From the NCBI RefSeq assembly GCF_001640805.2, contig NC_066851.1:2304427-2368426 (forward strand): DNA of 64,000 nt. Reading direction: 5' to 3'. The position numbers and the translations under genes are program-made. Below, in pieces: positions 39,721 to 52,700 of the stretch. Numbering within the stretch: the first letter of the stretch is position 1; every line of letters begins with the position of its first letter. The notes under the pieces are model-generated. The model searched no databases. It saw only the letters and a program-made list of their open reading frames with translations, and was not told where the DNA came from. Source of the stretch: Lates calcarifer (Eukaryota; Chordata; Actinopteri; Centropomidae).

Positions 39721-39910
39721 CTAGAGCTGCAAGTAACAATTAATTTCATTATCAGTCTGCCAATTCAGCATCTTCAAATATCTTGCTGTGTTCAACTAAA
39801 AGTGCAAATGTATATATTTAGTTCAGATATTCAGTTTACAATGATATAAGATAAAGAAATGATTAATCTCTTATCAAAATAGTTGCATATTTAGCATTAA
39901 TTACTCAGGT
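39721..39910. mobile_element. MITE-like element
   Basis: Starts tagagctgcaagtaacaatt and contains tattcagtttacaatgatat and atcaaaatagttgcatattt, hallmarks of a very common fish non-autonomous element. Confidence 0.55.
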
Positions 39911-40139
39911 TGTGTGTCTTAATTAAACAGACAGTATGATAGTGAATTGTTTACTGACGTCCACAGGGAATATTACCAAATCTTGTGCAAACACAGCGCA
40001 TCCCTGTGGTTGGCGCCCCATGTGATCAGGATAAGAATAAAACAATTTCAGCTCATCTGTGCAAATAAAATATGTGCTCAAGCCATTTTTGTGAAATATT
40101 GAAATCTTAAGCATTGGTTTACTATGTCAGCATAACAGA

Positions 40140-40560
40140 CCTATGATGTAGAGCACATCACACCAGTCCTTAAATCACTGCACTGGCTTCCTATATGTCA
40201 AAGGATAGATTTGTAAATCCTGTTACTTGTCCATGAAGCAGTACATTGTCTCAGGCCTAAAATCCATCTCTGATGAACCTTACAAAGCATCCAGATCCCT
40301 CAGGTCGCCTGGGACAGATTTGTTCCCAGTGTTCCCAGAATCAATCCCAAACAAAGTGAAGCAGCTTTTAGTTTCTATTCCCCCCACCTGCGGAACAAGC
40401 TTCCTGAATTTCCGAGGTCTGCCAAAACAGTCAGCTCATTTAAATAAGTTTAAAACATTATTGTTTGCTGCAGCTCAACACCAAAATATATATGTAATCT
40501 ATTTTTAATATTTAATGTATTGTAGGTTTATTTGCTTTGTCTTTTAAAAGCTATTTTAAT
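40140..40560 (+). mobile_element. L2-type LINE C-terminal fragment
   Basis: Degenerate + strand sequence matching the order of L2-type C-termini: LKSLHWLP-like, SRSLRSPGTDLFPVF, then a remnant of the LWNKLP segment and AHLNKFKTLLFAAAQ. Broken by stops and frame changes. Confidence 0.65.
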
Positions 40561-40607
40561 GTCCTCTTTTTGTCTTATTTTTAATGTTTTTAATGAATCT
40601 ATGCCTC

Positions 40608-40669
<62 letters not shown>

Positions 40670-40670
40670 C
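40608..40670. repeat. (TA)n(CA)n(TA)n compound microsatellite
   Basis: TA block, about 20 CA units, TA block. Confidence 0.95.
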
Positions 40671-43349
40671 ACCTCCCTTGCCTAGCAACACATTAACATC
40701 CATGACAAAGATATTTCTGCAAATAAAACAGAACATCTGTGCCTCCTTATTCTAATCAGAAAATTAATTAAGCAAAAAACAGTTTTCTCTATTTTCTTTT
40801 AACTTTAACACCACTATCTCCTCTGACTACTCTTTCTTTCTTTCTCTTGTCCATGTTCAGTGTGGTGCATGCAGTGATACCAAACTCCAAAATGGGTACT
40901 TTTCTCCATGTCAGTTGATTGAAGACACCTGTGATACTAAAACAATTCTAAGGTTGTCTTGAGCTATTCCTCCACTGTTGCACAACAGCACCACTGAAGA
41001 AATCCTGGGGGAAACACTGTAGTGGCAACTTCTCAGCATCATGATCGTGGTTGTTTAATATGGTATTAATGACCAATATTTGTTTACTACTCTGTAGAGA
41101 CTCTGAGGTTTGAAATGAACTGAGAAAACTGGTGTATTTTAAATCATTTCCTTTGACCCTGGAGAGCTTTGTCACTTAAAATTGTGAAAAGTACTATCAC
41201 TTCTGCAGCACTTACTGAAGAGAAAATGTGTTTGCAGTTGAATGACAGTTTGATTGCTGTTAGCTAACCTTTTCAGTAACTCCACTAGGTGTTATCTAAA
41301 GGGAAACACACTGGTGGCACACAATATGCGTAACAATCAACATATACCACTGTCCAATTTGACACATTTGTTCCACAGATCAGCACATCCTGGCTACTGT
41401 ACTTTGATTAATTCTTCTTCTTGAGATTGTTCTGTCAACAAGTCCAAACACGCAGAGACACATGCTCACAATAAACCCGATTCTGACCATTCACATATTC
41501 CACTGGTGATTATTGGTATGCCAATGCTTTGTGGTGACATCATGACCTTAAAATGTACCAGTTATTCAAAATGGAGAGAATTATTGATTATTTTTTTCCA
41601 TCAAGAAAAATGCAGTCTCCCCTGTCCCTTGGATGACCCATCCAGGAACACAGAATCACTCTGTTTAAACGTAGGTGATCTTACATTAGAACACCTTATT
41701 TCACTCTTTTCAGAATAACTCCTTTCTGGCCACACACCTGTCTGAGCTGCATGTGGTACTGTGACTGAAGGGGCACTAGAGATGTCTCTGTGTGCAGACA
41801 CTAGCTAGCATCTTACCGATAGCCTGCATGGGTACAGTAACATACGGCTTGCCAAAACAGCAAATCATTAGAATGGTGCAAACAAGTCTGGCACACCCTT
41901 TGTATACAATAGTAATAACTGGTATCTGTCAATAGAACACAAGTGACATACTGTTAACAAATCACACAGCAACATATCATAGTGGCATATGTCAATAAGA
42001 ATTGTGTATGCTGGTGATAAGTAGTGTCTGTCCGTGACACACTGGTGACTTACTGTTTACAAGTGTACCGCAAGGCACAGCGGCATACCAAGAATCAACA
42101 AACCACTTAGAATCAACAATGCATTTAATTGGCAAATCTAGCCACTGTGTCACCTGACAAAAGATGTGACATCTGTCCTTTCACTTATAATTGACACATA
42201 GGCAGTAAACTGCTTGCAAAGTGGTTTGTTAAACAGATTTTCATAGGAGCCGCTTATCTGGCCCACATTAGGCTACAAAATACATACTGTAACTGTTAAT
42301 GTAACTGCACCGTGTGCAGTTTTAAATTATATAGAAACATTTACATACATTTAGGCCCTGAGTAGATAGAGTACCAGAGCAACTTTAACAGAAAGATCTC
42401 AAGTCTTTTTCAGAACTGACACTGAAATGTTAAACTGGAAGATCAGTAACACAGAGATGTGCTGGTTGTCTTGATCCCAACATCTGCCTTAAATTTCTAA
42501 ATGTTTCACACCTGTGAGCTTATGTTGACATGACAACACATCTACCATTGTTTTACAATTTTGTTAACAAAGGTTATGGCGAGCAAGACAGACAAGTATC
42601 TTTGGCAGCTGTGTGAAGTAAGGCATACATGCAGAACACAATGTTCAGAACATTAGCCAGAATAACGCGTTTTTACTGCATCATAGCCTGTAGCTGTCAC
42701 ATACTGTATCACCTCGGGCCAGTTTATTAGTTGCCACAATTCTCTGTACTCCACAGTACTTACCCAAATATTAACACACGTTCACTTGTCTTTTGTACAC
42801 CACATTAACACATATATGGCAAGTAAAAGCCTTTAGCTGGGTAGCTGGACACTTGACCATTCAGTCGAAGTTATTAGCAGAGACCATGCAGACTATCATT
42901 AGCTAGCTGGTTAGCAACTAAGCAGCCAAGTATTTAACTAATTAGCCGAGTTAATACACTTGAATATGAAACATTTTAATTAAATAAATCCAGATGCCTC
43001 CATTAACTTATCTTTACAATGGAGCCTTTCGAGGTCCTTGGCCTGATAATTGGTGGGAAAGTGTGATTCGTGACGTTAGCTAACACTGAAAAACAAGTTA
43101 ATGACAACTTAGCTTATTAGCGTTAAGTTAGCTTAAATGATGCTTGTTGTAAAGAAAGACTTGGAATCAATGAAGTAGGCAATGTCTGCGATAGCCTATT
43201 AGCCTCTTACACTGTGTTAACGACTGGGCAAAGACTCGCAAAACTGCAGTGGGAACCCTCTTGCAGCGTTCAACAGGGTACCTTAACCTAGCATGACTAA
43301 CGAACGTTAAATCAAAGGGATCGAGCCTGTCCGGAACTATTTACTAACC

Positions 43350-43900
43350 TGGCTATCGTAATGGCCAAAGGCATGTGTGTCTGAGTGTGCTTGGCTGGTC
43401 CCAAAACATGGCTTCACCCAAAATTTACTGCGTGTAATGCAACACAACGTCTGAGCAGTAACTGCAGCCACCATGCACCATCACCGTGTCAGACTGCCAG
43501 AAAGCTAGCAAGCTAACAGCTAAGAAGGCCAACACATCCAAAAGAGTATTCCAAACACACGAGTCATACAAGTCGGCACATAACCTCACCCGATCTCTGT
43601 TTTTCGACTGATGGTCTTGACTAGAAAGGCTTGAAATCATTCGTTGGAAATTTACGCTGCCATTCACCCTTGCTGTCCCGATTTGGTGGCTGTTCGTCCA
43701 CGGTGGGACCACTTCCTTTCACCTGGGCCTCTGCTACGCCACAAAATTAACGTAAACTACGTAACTACGGGTCGGGCACTGGCACGCCACTCTAGCTTAG
43801 TGAACGAGAATCCCCGTGCCCGTAATGTGCTGGAAGTCTGGAGCCTCTGTCACTGGCCTCATTTGAGGGAAGACTGAGAAGGAACAGTTGGCTTCGGTCG
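43350..43900 (-). promoter_or_regulatory. probable dicer1 promoter and first non-coding exon
   Basis: This stretch holds roughly 30 CpG dinucleotides in 550 bp, against a CpG-poor background. Sense-strand donors GATCGG|gtgaggtt (intron from 43589) and GCCAG|gttagtaa (near 43352) could end a first exon. No gene starts on the + strand here, so dicer1 is the natural target. The start site cannot be read from the sequence. Confidence 0.45.
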
Positions 43901-44337
43901 CGCCTCTAAATGTTTTGGAGCAGTAAGGGAAATATCAGGAGCCGTAACCGCTTCTAAAACTTTTCATTTGTTTTCTTTTTTTAACATCAATTTCGAAATT
44001 TAAGCTGCAGGAACGCTTCAAGGATTACACATTAAAATAACATCCATCGATAACAGATAAATGGAGCAGATATAGTTCTTACAATAATAATGATAAGAAG
44101 AATCAGAATAGTAACAATAATAATAAGATTTATCCTCCATGAGGGACTGAAAACCACATGCTACAGGAGAGCAGGGGACAGTCTGAAGAGGTAGATCAGT
44201 AGAGAGCTATTTAAGATGACAAACACTTAAGGAAAGGACATGGAAAAGCTATACAGTACCTCACAACAGATATACTTAGGCCATATACACACATTTTGCA
44301 CAATGCTTTGTGCATTGTACAGACAGAATGCAAATTT

Positions 44338-45407
44338 ACACTCACCTAGCACTTAATTAGGAACACCTACACACCTGCATTTCCATGCAATTATCCAATC
44401 ATGTGGCAGCAATATAATGCATAAAATCACACAGATACAGATCATGAGCTTCAGTTAATGTGACATCAAACATCAGAATGAGGAACATGTTATCTCAGTG
44501 ACTCTGACTGTGATGTGATAGTTGGTGTCAGACAGGCTGGTTTGAGTGTTTCTGAAACTGCTGGATGAGAGAGGTCAGTGGAGAATGGAGCTGACAGAAA
44601 GGTCATGGTAACTCAGGTAACCACTCTACAACTGTGGTGAACAGAAAAGCACAAAACCTCCAACTTTGAGGTGGATGGACTACAGCAGCAGTAGACCACG
44701 TCAGGTTCCACTCCTGTCAGCCTCGAACAGAAACCTGAGGCTGCAGTGAACACACACTCACCAAAACTGGACTGCTGAAGACTGAAAACATGCAGCCTGG
44801 TCTGGTGGATCTGGATTTCTGCTGAGGCAGCAGATGGTAGGGTCAGAATTTGGCTTGTACAGCATGAATCCATGGAGCCAACCTGCCTTGTGTCAACAGT
44901 CCAGACTGCTGCTGCTGGTGTAATGGTGTGGGGAATGTTTTCTTGACTCACTTTGGGCCCTTAATACCAACCAATCATGGTTCGAATGTCACAGTCTGAG
45001 TGTTGTTGCTGACCATGTTCATCCCTTTATGGCCACAGTTCACCATCTTCTAATGGCTACTTCCAGCAGGATAACGCTCCATGTCACAAAGCAGAAGTCG
45101 TCTCAAACTGCTTTCATGAACATGACAGTGAGTTCAGTGAACTTCAGTGACCTCCTCAGTCACCAGATCTGAATCCAGTAGAACACCTTTGGGATGTGGT
45201 AGAACAGGAGGTTGGCAGCATGAATGTGCAGCTGACAAATCTGCTGAGATGATGTGATGCAGTCATGTCAACATGGAGCAGAATCTCAGAGGCAAGTTTC
45301 CAACATCTTGTTGAACCCAGGCCAATAAGGACTGAGGCAGATTTGAGAGCAAAGGTAAACCCCAGTATTAGTATGGTGTCCCCAACGAAATGCACAGTTA
45401 AGGTAGT
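44338..45407 (+). mobile_element. Tc1/mariner-like transposon, decayed
   Basis: Begins after TA with cactcacctagcacttaatt and aggaacacc, and ends with a degenerate inverted copy (tagtatggtgtccccaacga). The 3' half of the interior encodes, in broken frames, DDE-transposase wording: YFQQDNAPCH and SPDLNPVEHLWDVVEQEV, containing the second catalytic D and the last D/E region. Stops and frame changes make it inactive. Confidence 0.75.
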
Positions 45408-48400
45408 ATATGTAGAAGTAATAAATCTAGTATTGTCCAACTCTGCAGGCCTTCCAAGGTAGAACTGTGACACACTGTAGCTGAATGAGCTTTACATTTG
45501 GTTGCATTTTTAACAAGCACATCTAAAATTATGTTTCCAGTGAGCTGAAAACAATGGAGAAATAAACAGATTCTTAATATACTCTATCCCAGCAGGTACC
45601 AGTCAGGTGCTACATATTAATGTAGATAATGGTATTTACCATATCATAGTGCACTGTAAATAATGGCATTCACTCCTGCATATGCAACTATTAACAGGAG
45701 CAAAATGCAGTGCTTCTACAGCACTGAAAAACAGATGTTTTTAAAAATGTTATGTGTCCCCATAAATTGGTATAAATCAATGTCATACATATGTTTTAGA
45801 TAAACGTTAGAATACACAAGAACGAGAAATTCATACAGAATTTATCTTCTTTTCAATGACACACAAGATGTGGCTGTTTCTGGCAGAAATTGTATTATCA
45901 CCTAAATTATGCATTACCTGTGTATGACCTGTAAGAAGTAAAGCTTAGTTAAAATGTATTCTTCATCAGAGAATATTTCATATTTGAAGTTGTGCAAGTG
46001 TCTTTGTTAATTTGTTTTAAGGACTTTTATTTCACTGTAATCCAATTTAGAAAGAGAGAAAGCTACTGCTGAATTGCTTAACAAAATATCCTACAGTTAT
46101 GTTGGCAGATAAAACCATATTTTTCCTAATCCAACATGCTCAGGACGTACAACACCAGCTACAGCTGTAGGAGCACTTCACTGCCTCTGGGTGCAGTTAA
46201 GTTCCTCTTGAAATAATTGACTGTGTCACAAAGTGTCCTCCAGATGGCAGCACTGCTACACATAGGCACAGTGTCTCTTCAGACACCAAGGTTAATAGAA
46301 CTCCTCACAGAGTTCTCTTGATCAACATGCAGTTTAGCACTACAGGTTAATCTCACATGCAACTTTGTGTGTTTATATTTCAAGATCAACTCCTAACAAA
46401 ATTTATTTTCCATCATGAAAACGTTGTCACTCAGAACACACTGACCTGAAAAAACAGTACCAACAGGTAGCATCTCAGTATGAACCATTTTATTTATTTC
46501 TATCATTCCCTGCATCCAGGAGAGACATGTTCATGTGGATGGTGGTAATAAACTAAACCTCCAAGAGAAGATAAACTGGCTTCAAGCTCTGTGACTCTAA
46601 AATAAATCCACAATGACCAAAGAAGTACACCATCACAGTGGTTTACATTCTACCCAAAAATACAGATGAGCATGGTTTGGTTATGCTTAAAACCAGCAGT
46701 TTACTGTGTCACCTTACTTGGACTGATTAAATATATTTCACTATTTATTAAACTGTTTATACACACAGAAGAGTCATTAGCTAACTACATATCACTGAAT
46801 GTAACTACTGTACTAAAAAATGTACTACTCATATTGAATTAACTATAAATGTCTCACAGATAGCTAAAGGATCTGCCAGTACGCTAAGAGGTGTAAACAA
46901 ACACAGACATAACCAGAGAAAAAGAGTTTAAAACAGATCATTTATTGCACTTGACTGGTGCTGCTGAAACAATTAAAACAATTGAGGTTCCAATACAAAA
47001 GCTAATATGCTTTAACTGGGTCAGTCCTTTCAATGGTTTGGTGGTGGAGGTGGGGAGGCAGCTGATATGGTCCTGCGGGCCATTCCATTTCCTTAAACAA
47101 GGACTAAACACCGACTCACTTTAAACACATTTAGGATAACACAAAATACCAAGAATGAATGATTGAATAACTTAACGGTCAGTAGGAACAAAGAGTCTAA
47201 TGCCTTTGTTTGGGAGTTTTCTACTGGGGACAATGAATTTGGTGCCTATCTTTGCTGTGTGTACCCACCAACATGTTCAATGGACCAAATGTTATAAAAC
47301 CTGAAGGACTCATTTGACTTCAGTTCTAAACCAGGGTCAGGTTTTAATCCAGTTCTAAAGCCAAGCCTTCTCACTAACCTAAACTCTGCCTCTAACCTAT
47401 ATCTAATCCTTATTTTAATCTTAATTGTGGTTCCACTTGAAATTTAAAGCGAAGCCTTATCCTAATCCAAATCTATTTCTTATCTAAATTGTAAACCTAA
47501 TCCAATATTAAATTGTATTGAATGCTTACCTAATGTATTCTAATGATAATCTCAACCCTAAATCAGATTGTAAAGGCCATAGGTGTCATTACTACTGTGG
47601 TTTGTTAAATAGGATCACAGAATGGTTGTGTCATCATCATGAAATAATTATGTTTTGACATAAAAAGTGTTTGTCATCTGTCACAATAACAACTGCATTG
47701 CTGTCTTTTTGTGAAGTTTAATTGGCAGTGGCATTCCAAAGTTGCAGTTTGGCTGATGTCTGTTTCCTTTAAGTATAAAACAATCACATGAACTGATTTC
47801 TTAAATGATGATGATTAGCATATAGTCCGTATGTATGCAATAGTGAAAAGAATGGAACTGGAACACAGCTCTAGTTCTCACATGGATAAAAGTACAAGAC
47901 CACATCCAGACCCACACTTGAGATATGATTATGATGCACTGTGTTGTTGGAATGACCCAGTTTGTACTGAACTGAATGAATGGCTTTTTTGCTGCCCCTC
48001 AGTGGACGGAGGAGCTGTATTTGTATGAAGAGTAAACAGACTTCACCCACCAGTCGGCTGGTGTGGAAGCAGAATTGTGCTTGCTGATGGAGGACCGATG
48101 ACTATGATGATTAAATGAAAAATATTTAGCATCACTTTGTCATAACACTTCATTACAGACATTGTTCAAAAATAACATATAGAAAGATATTTCATTGTAA
48201 AGCATTCTCTTTCCATTGACAGGCTTGGGCAAGCTCAAGCATAGCTCAGTCACATAAAACATTTCTTTATCATAAAACTTTTTAAAATCCATTCATACAT
48301 CTCATGAGCCATAAAATATTACAAATACATATTCTGCCTCAACTATACAACGGAGAGCTGGGGTGATGTTTTAGTACAAGAGTTATACCAGAGTTCTGAC

Positions 48401-48829
48401 ATGTTAAAAATAACATTTTCATTACTGGGCTTTTTCGGTGAGTTGTGTACTTTCTGTATTGGCACTTCCAACACTATCTTTGGCAGTTTGTATATGTATA
48501 TATGTAACATCTTCATCTGGGAAGATGTTATATATAATATCTTCATCTGGGTTAAATGGCTATTCACATCAGGCAACTGTGCATACATAAATCCCTAGCA
48601 TATATCTCTATCTACAAATCAGAGTGTGCTGTACAGTCATATAGTCCTACAAGGTCAACTCGATCTGCTTTGCACAGCAATAAAACACAAACTTCTATAG
48701 TGTTGTTAAAACAGGAGCAGATCTGCAATAGAGCTACTAGGGCCACTGTTAGAGGGGATATTAAGAGTAAAATTTTAATATTTAAATATAAATGTGCCAT
48801 TTTTGAGAGGACATTGTAATTTTGAGAAA

Positions 48830-49265
48830 AAAAACGCACATAAAATTATAAGGAAATAGTGAGTATTTTCAGAATAAAGTTGCTTCTTTACAAGAAGTTA
48901 TCATTTTATGAGAAAAAAAAATGTATGACAGTAGTTTTTTATTTCATAATATTATCAATTTTTCTCTGAATTATAACTTAATTCATAACACTCTTCCTCA
49001 TAAAATTACAACCTAATTAGTGACATTATTTTTAGTTTTATGAGTTTTAAATCTAAAATAGTTACTTTATACTTTTATTGAATAAAGAAAAATGAAATAT
49101 GGCTTTTTCTCAGAATTACAATTGGACTTTTAAAACAGTTTCCTCTCAAAATATTCTACTTTTATTACCTTGTGAAATTATGATTGTATTCATTACATTA
49201 CATCTTATTTTTGTAAAATTACAATTCTAATCTATTCTGTTTATTTTCACAGCATTATTACTTTC
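48830..49265. repeat. degenerate AT-rich tandem repeat
   Basis: Recurrent words such as ataaaattac, cagaattacaat, gtaaaattacaattc and ttttatgag suggest an old minisatellite of about 20-22 bp units containing TTATTCT/GTAATTT-type sequence. Divergence is high, so the unit length is an estimate. Confidence 0.4.
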
Positions 49266-49441
49266 TCTAAAGTGTCTTGTTCCCCCACTGGTGGTCCTTA
49301 TACTGTACTCATACAGATCACTTCAAGCCACATCAAAAGCTAAGCAAAAACCTAAAAAAAAGCTGTAAAAGTTTGAAACCTATCTTTTAAATGCCTTCAC
49401 TTGACCCAGAGTAATGAAAGTTTAATGAGTGGCAGTTGAGC

Positions 49442-49505
49442 TATATATATATATATGTATATATATGTATGTATATGTGTGTGTGTGTGCGTGTGTGTGT
49501 GTGTT
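49442..49505. repeat. (AT)n(GT)n microsatellite
   Basis: AT/GTAT block passing into GT units just beyond the clmn stop codon. Confidence 0.9.
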
Positions 49506-49581
49506 TATATAAAGTTTATATATTTGTAACTGATAAAGTTTCTCTGTTTATGTGTGTGTGTGTGTTTGTCTAAATGTGTGT

Positions 49582-49705
49582 TCAGTGGTTGAGGTTCAGC
49601 AGCAGGCTGGGCAGTGTCTTCAGGTCCATCTGTGGCAGTAACCAGAAACAGTAGAGCAGCAGCCACAGCAGCAGCAGCAGATGGAGCTCCCAGTTCTCAC
49701 TCCAC
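49582..49705 (-). CDS. clmn: clmn last exon: C-terminal tail anchor
   Basis: Encodes WSENWELHLLLLLWLLLYCF then WLLPQMDLKTLPSLLLNLNH and TGA at 49582-49584. The hydrophobic run followed by PQxD matches the C-terminal membrane anchor of mammalian calmin (pattern LWLLxYCxxLxPQxD). Acceptor gtgtag. Confidence 0.9.
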
Positions 49706-49722
49706 CTACACACACACAGAGT

Positions 49723-49753
<31 letters not shown>

Positions 49754-52700
49754 AGCGAGAGCGAGAGAGAGAAAGAGAAGTCAGAAAAAGGTCAGAGGAG
49801 ATGCAAAAATAAAGAGATTATAACCAAAAGCAGCCACCAGGTTCTGAAACTTAGGATGGATTGATTCTCATTTCTGTCATATGTCATAGTAGTATTAGTG
49901 TTAGTAAATATTCAGGATGTTTTGTGTGCTGTGTCCCAAATTAGGGAGCATTTCCTTGGCAGTCTGCTTTCCAGCACTAATTCAATTACATTAGGTCGAT
50001 AGCTCCTCTGTTCTAGAAATTAGACTGAGAAATCCCTCTGCTGTTCAAATTTGGAGTTCATGCTCTGCAGCCCTCACTGTCCCACCATCCATTGCAAACT
50101 TAACTTGCATTAACTAAAGAAGGAGGGAGATGGATTCCAACTTGTTTTAGCAGCATTAGGCTGATTCCACACAATTATAAAGCGGAGGTATAGATGAATA
50201 AATACAAACTGATAAATACACCAATTAATAATATTCTTTGTCTTTAAATTATTAACTAAGGCCTGATCATGATTAGTATCAGTGAATACCTAACATCAGT
50301 GAAATCACTCAAATTGTGATTTTCTTCATTTCGTACACAAGGATGACAACCTTCTATTCAGCAGAGTGTAGGATATATGATGTAACCACATTCTTACCAA
50401 ATGTCACCACTGTCAGCTGTACTGGATGCTGCAGTCACAGCTCTCTGATTGTCCTGTGAGTGGGAAAACTATCAGTCACACACTCAGTGTACAATATCAG
50501 AGTGATTATTTATCCAAAGATAGTAATATCTCCATAGGGAAAGAAAGGTCAGACTAACCACAGACTCAGTGAGGCGAGCCCCCTTTCTGTGACGGAGAAC
50601 TGGAGGGATCTGACTTTCAGATTGTCTGCTGAAACTTTTACTGTCACTCCTGAAAAGACAAAATCCATTAGTTTGGGACTCAACAGCAGAGAGCAGACCC
50701 AGGTTGTGCTATGGGAAAAGCCATTGAAATAACATAAGTGTGAAACCAAAACCAAAATGCTACTTTCCCAGAACAAATGTACAAATGGATGTTGGTCTCC
50801 TTTACTACAACCAATAACTTCAGAGGTCATTTTTTCCTGTTTCACCTTTAAAGATGTACAAATCTATTTTTTGGACACCAACTGTAGCAAAAGCAAAAAT
50901 CTGAGAAAAACTATTAACTGTAACTGATACTAATCAGTTGGACACTTGTATAAACACACACAACTATATTATGACAATGGATGAGACTGGGAAATTTCTA
51001 TGCTCACCTCACCCATATTCTTAGGTCATATGGAATGCTGCGATCCCATTTTCTTGGTGTTAAAAGGAAATAAAATGTATTCAAAAAATCTCCATGGGTC
51101 CAGAATTGTATTTATTTGTTTTATTAGGTGTAAAGTCTTGTGAAATACTGGACAAAGGGACATTTTTGAGAAGAGCTAAATAAAAACTACTGGAAAGAAA
51201 TAAACGCATTATTGAGGGTTTTCAAAAATGATGGGCTAAAAGGTTGTGCTATGTTACCAATGAAATGGGCATGAGCCCATCAATAATATGTGTCAACTGA
51301 TGATGATAAAGTATGAAAAAAATAGTGAACTATCATATTGTCTTCATGTATACATCATTTCCTCTGAATCCCTGTATAAATCACTCCCACTTGAAAAAAG
51401 AGACTGTGGCATAAAGAGATGATTACAGAATGTAAATACAGCGAACAGCTGTTGCAGAAAAAATGCAACGTATAAATAGTATCAAAAATGGGGTTGATAT
51501 ATGAAAGTCTTAAGAATCAAGTTAATTCCTCTGTTGAACATGAACAGAATCAAGCTCTCTATTACATTAATTAATTCAACAACATTAATGTCTGTAATCC
51601 TCATTACTTTTTTTAAGCCACAGTCGTTCAACCCTCATAAGGCCTGTCTTCATTCCCGTCACCAACCTACAGAGAATACTTTGCTCAGTACATTTAAGGA
51701 AATATCTGAGCCAACTGAGGAAGGCCGGGTCAAAGCAGTCCCATCCATTGCCATAACACTGATTTCCCCCTGGGTAAAGTGTGTTTCTCAGTGTTCCGGG
51801 GAGCTGACTAAGAATAGAAAACCTACCTCACAGGATCTGTGTTTTCCCTGGCAGAGCCTGGGCACTGTTGCTCAGCCTCACTGATATCACTGCCATCTGC
51901 TGGATTATCATCACCCCACAGTGCTCCTGTATTCTCCCCAGGCAACAAACTCTGCTCCTGGGATTCAGATGCTTTGTCAGTCTCCTGGTTGGTCTTAGTG
52001 ATCACCTAACAACAGCAAGAAACAAAGAGAGAGAAATCCTTTAGGAACTTAATTATGTGCAGGAGGTAAAGTCAAAAGTGTCTTTGCATGTTATTGTCGC
52101 ACTTGCAGGGTTGCCTAAGCATGGCGATGGTATGCAGGTCACCAGTTACTCACTTAGATCTAAACAAAGACATTTCATCTACTACTGATCAAATAGCCAG
52201 TGCTCGAGAGCAATATATATGTAAAACATACTCCAGCTTGTTGATGAAATTTACTGTGGATATTCACCGTTCCCAGAGGATGAATCCCAATGTTTATTGG
52301 ACCTTTTCTCTAGCACTACCTGCAGGCCAAAACTGGAGTTTAAAGAAACTCCGTTTAAAAAGAAAAACTCAATTGATTCATGTTCCTGAGAAAATAAACA
52401 CTTTCTATTTTGGATACCCTGTGAACTTTCTTGTAGTGTCAACATGGAACAAAATGGACTAGGGCTCAGAAGATATAGCAGATCGCCCACTAATCAGAAA
52501 GTCAGAGGTCCAATCCCTGACCTGTAGTGTGAAGCGCTTTGTGTGGTCAACATAACTAGAAAAGTGCTATTTCAGTGCAGTCTGTTTACCATCTACTACC
52601 ACAGATTTTTACTGACTACATCCATGCCCCCAGAAGATGAAGCATTTTTCTTTTAATGACTTCTTACCTTTCCACACCATCTTTATCAGAACAGCAAAGC

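Larger units (their letters stand above)
37600..43349 (-). other. 5' UTR introns of dicer1
   Basis: No coding exon recognised. Holds a hAT-like copy, a MITE, an L2-type LINE fragment, a TA/CA microsatellite and one likely non-coding exon (39050-39097). From about 42880 to 43330 it is rich in TTAGC/GCTAA words. Confidence 0.6.
43901..49581. other. dicer1-clmn intergenic region and clmn 3' UTR
   Basis: No gene recognised apart from the Tc1-like element at 44338-45407. The upper end must include the clmn 3' UTR, whose end cannot be fixed. 47330-47560 is made of degenerate CTAA/CCTAATC words, and 48830-49265 of degenerate AT-rich tandem units. Confidence 0.6.

Noticed and set aside
40608..40670. 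CRISPR-like or other ordered array
   Set aside because: Simple TA/CA microsatellite; no repeat-spacer structure occurs anywhere in the window.
44338..45407. active transposase gene
   Set aside because: Domain wording is recognisable but stops and frame changes interrupt it and the right terminus is degenerate.
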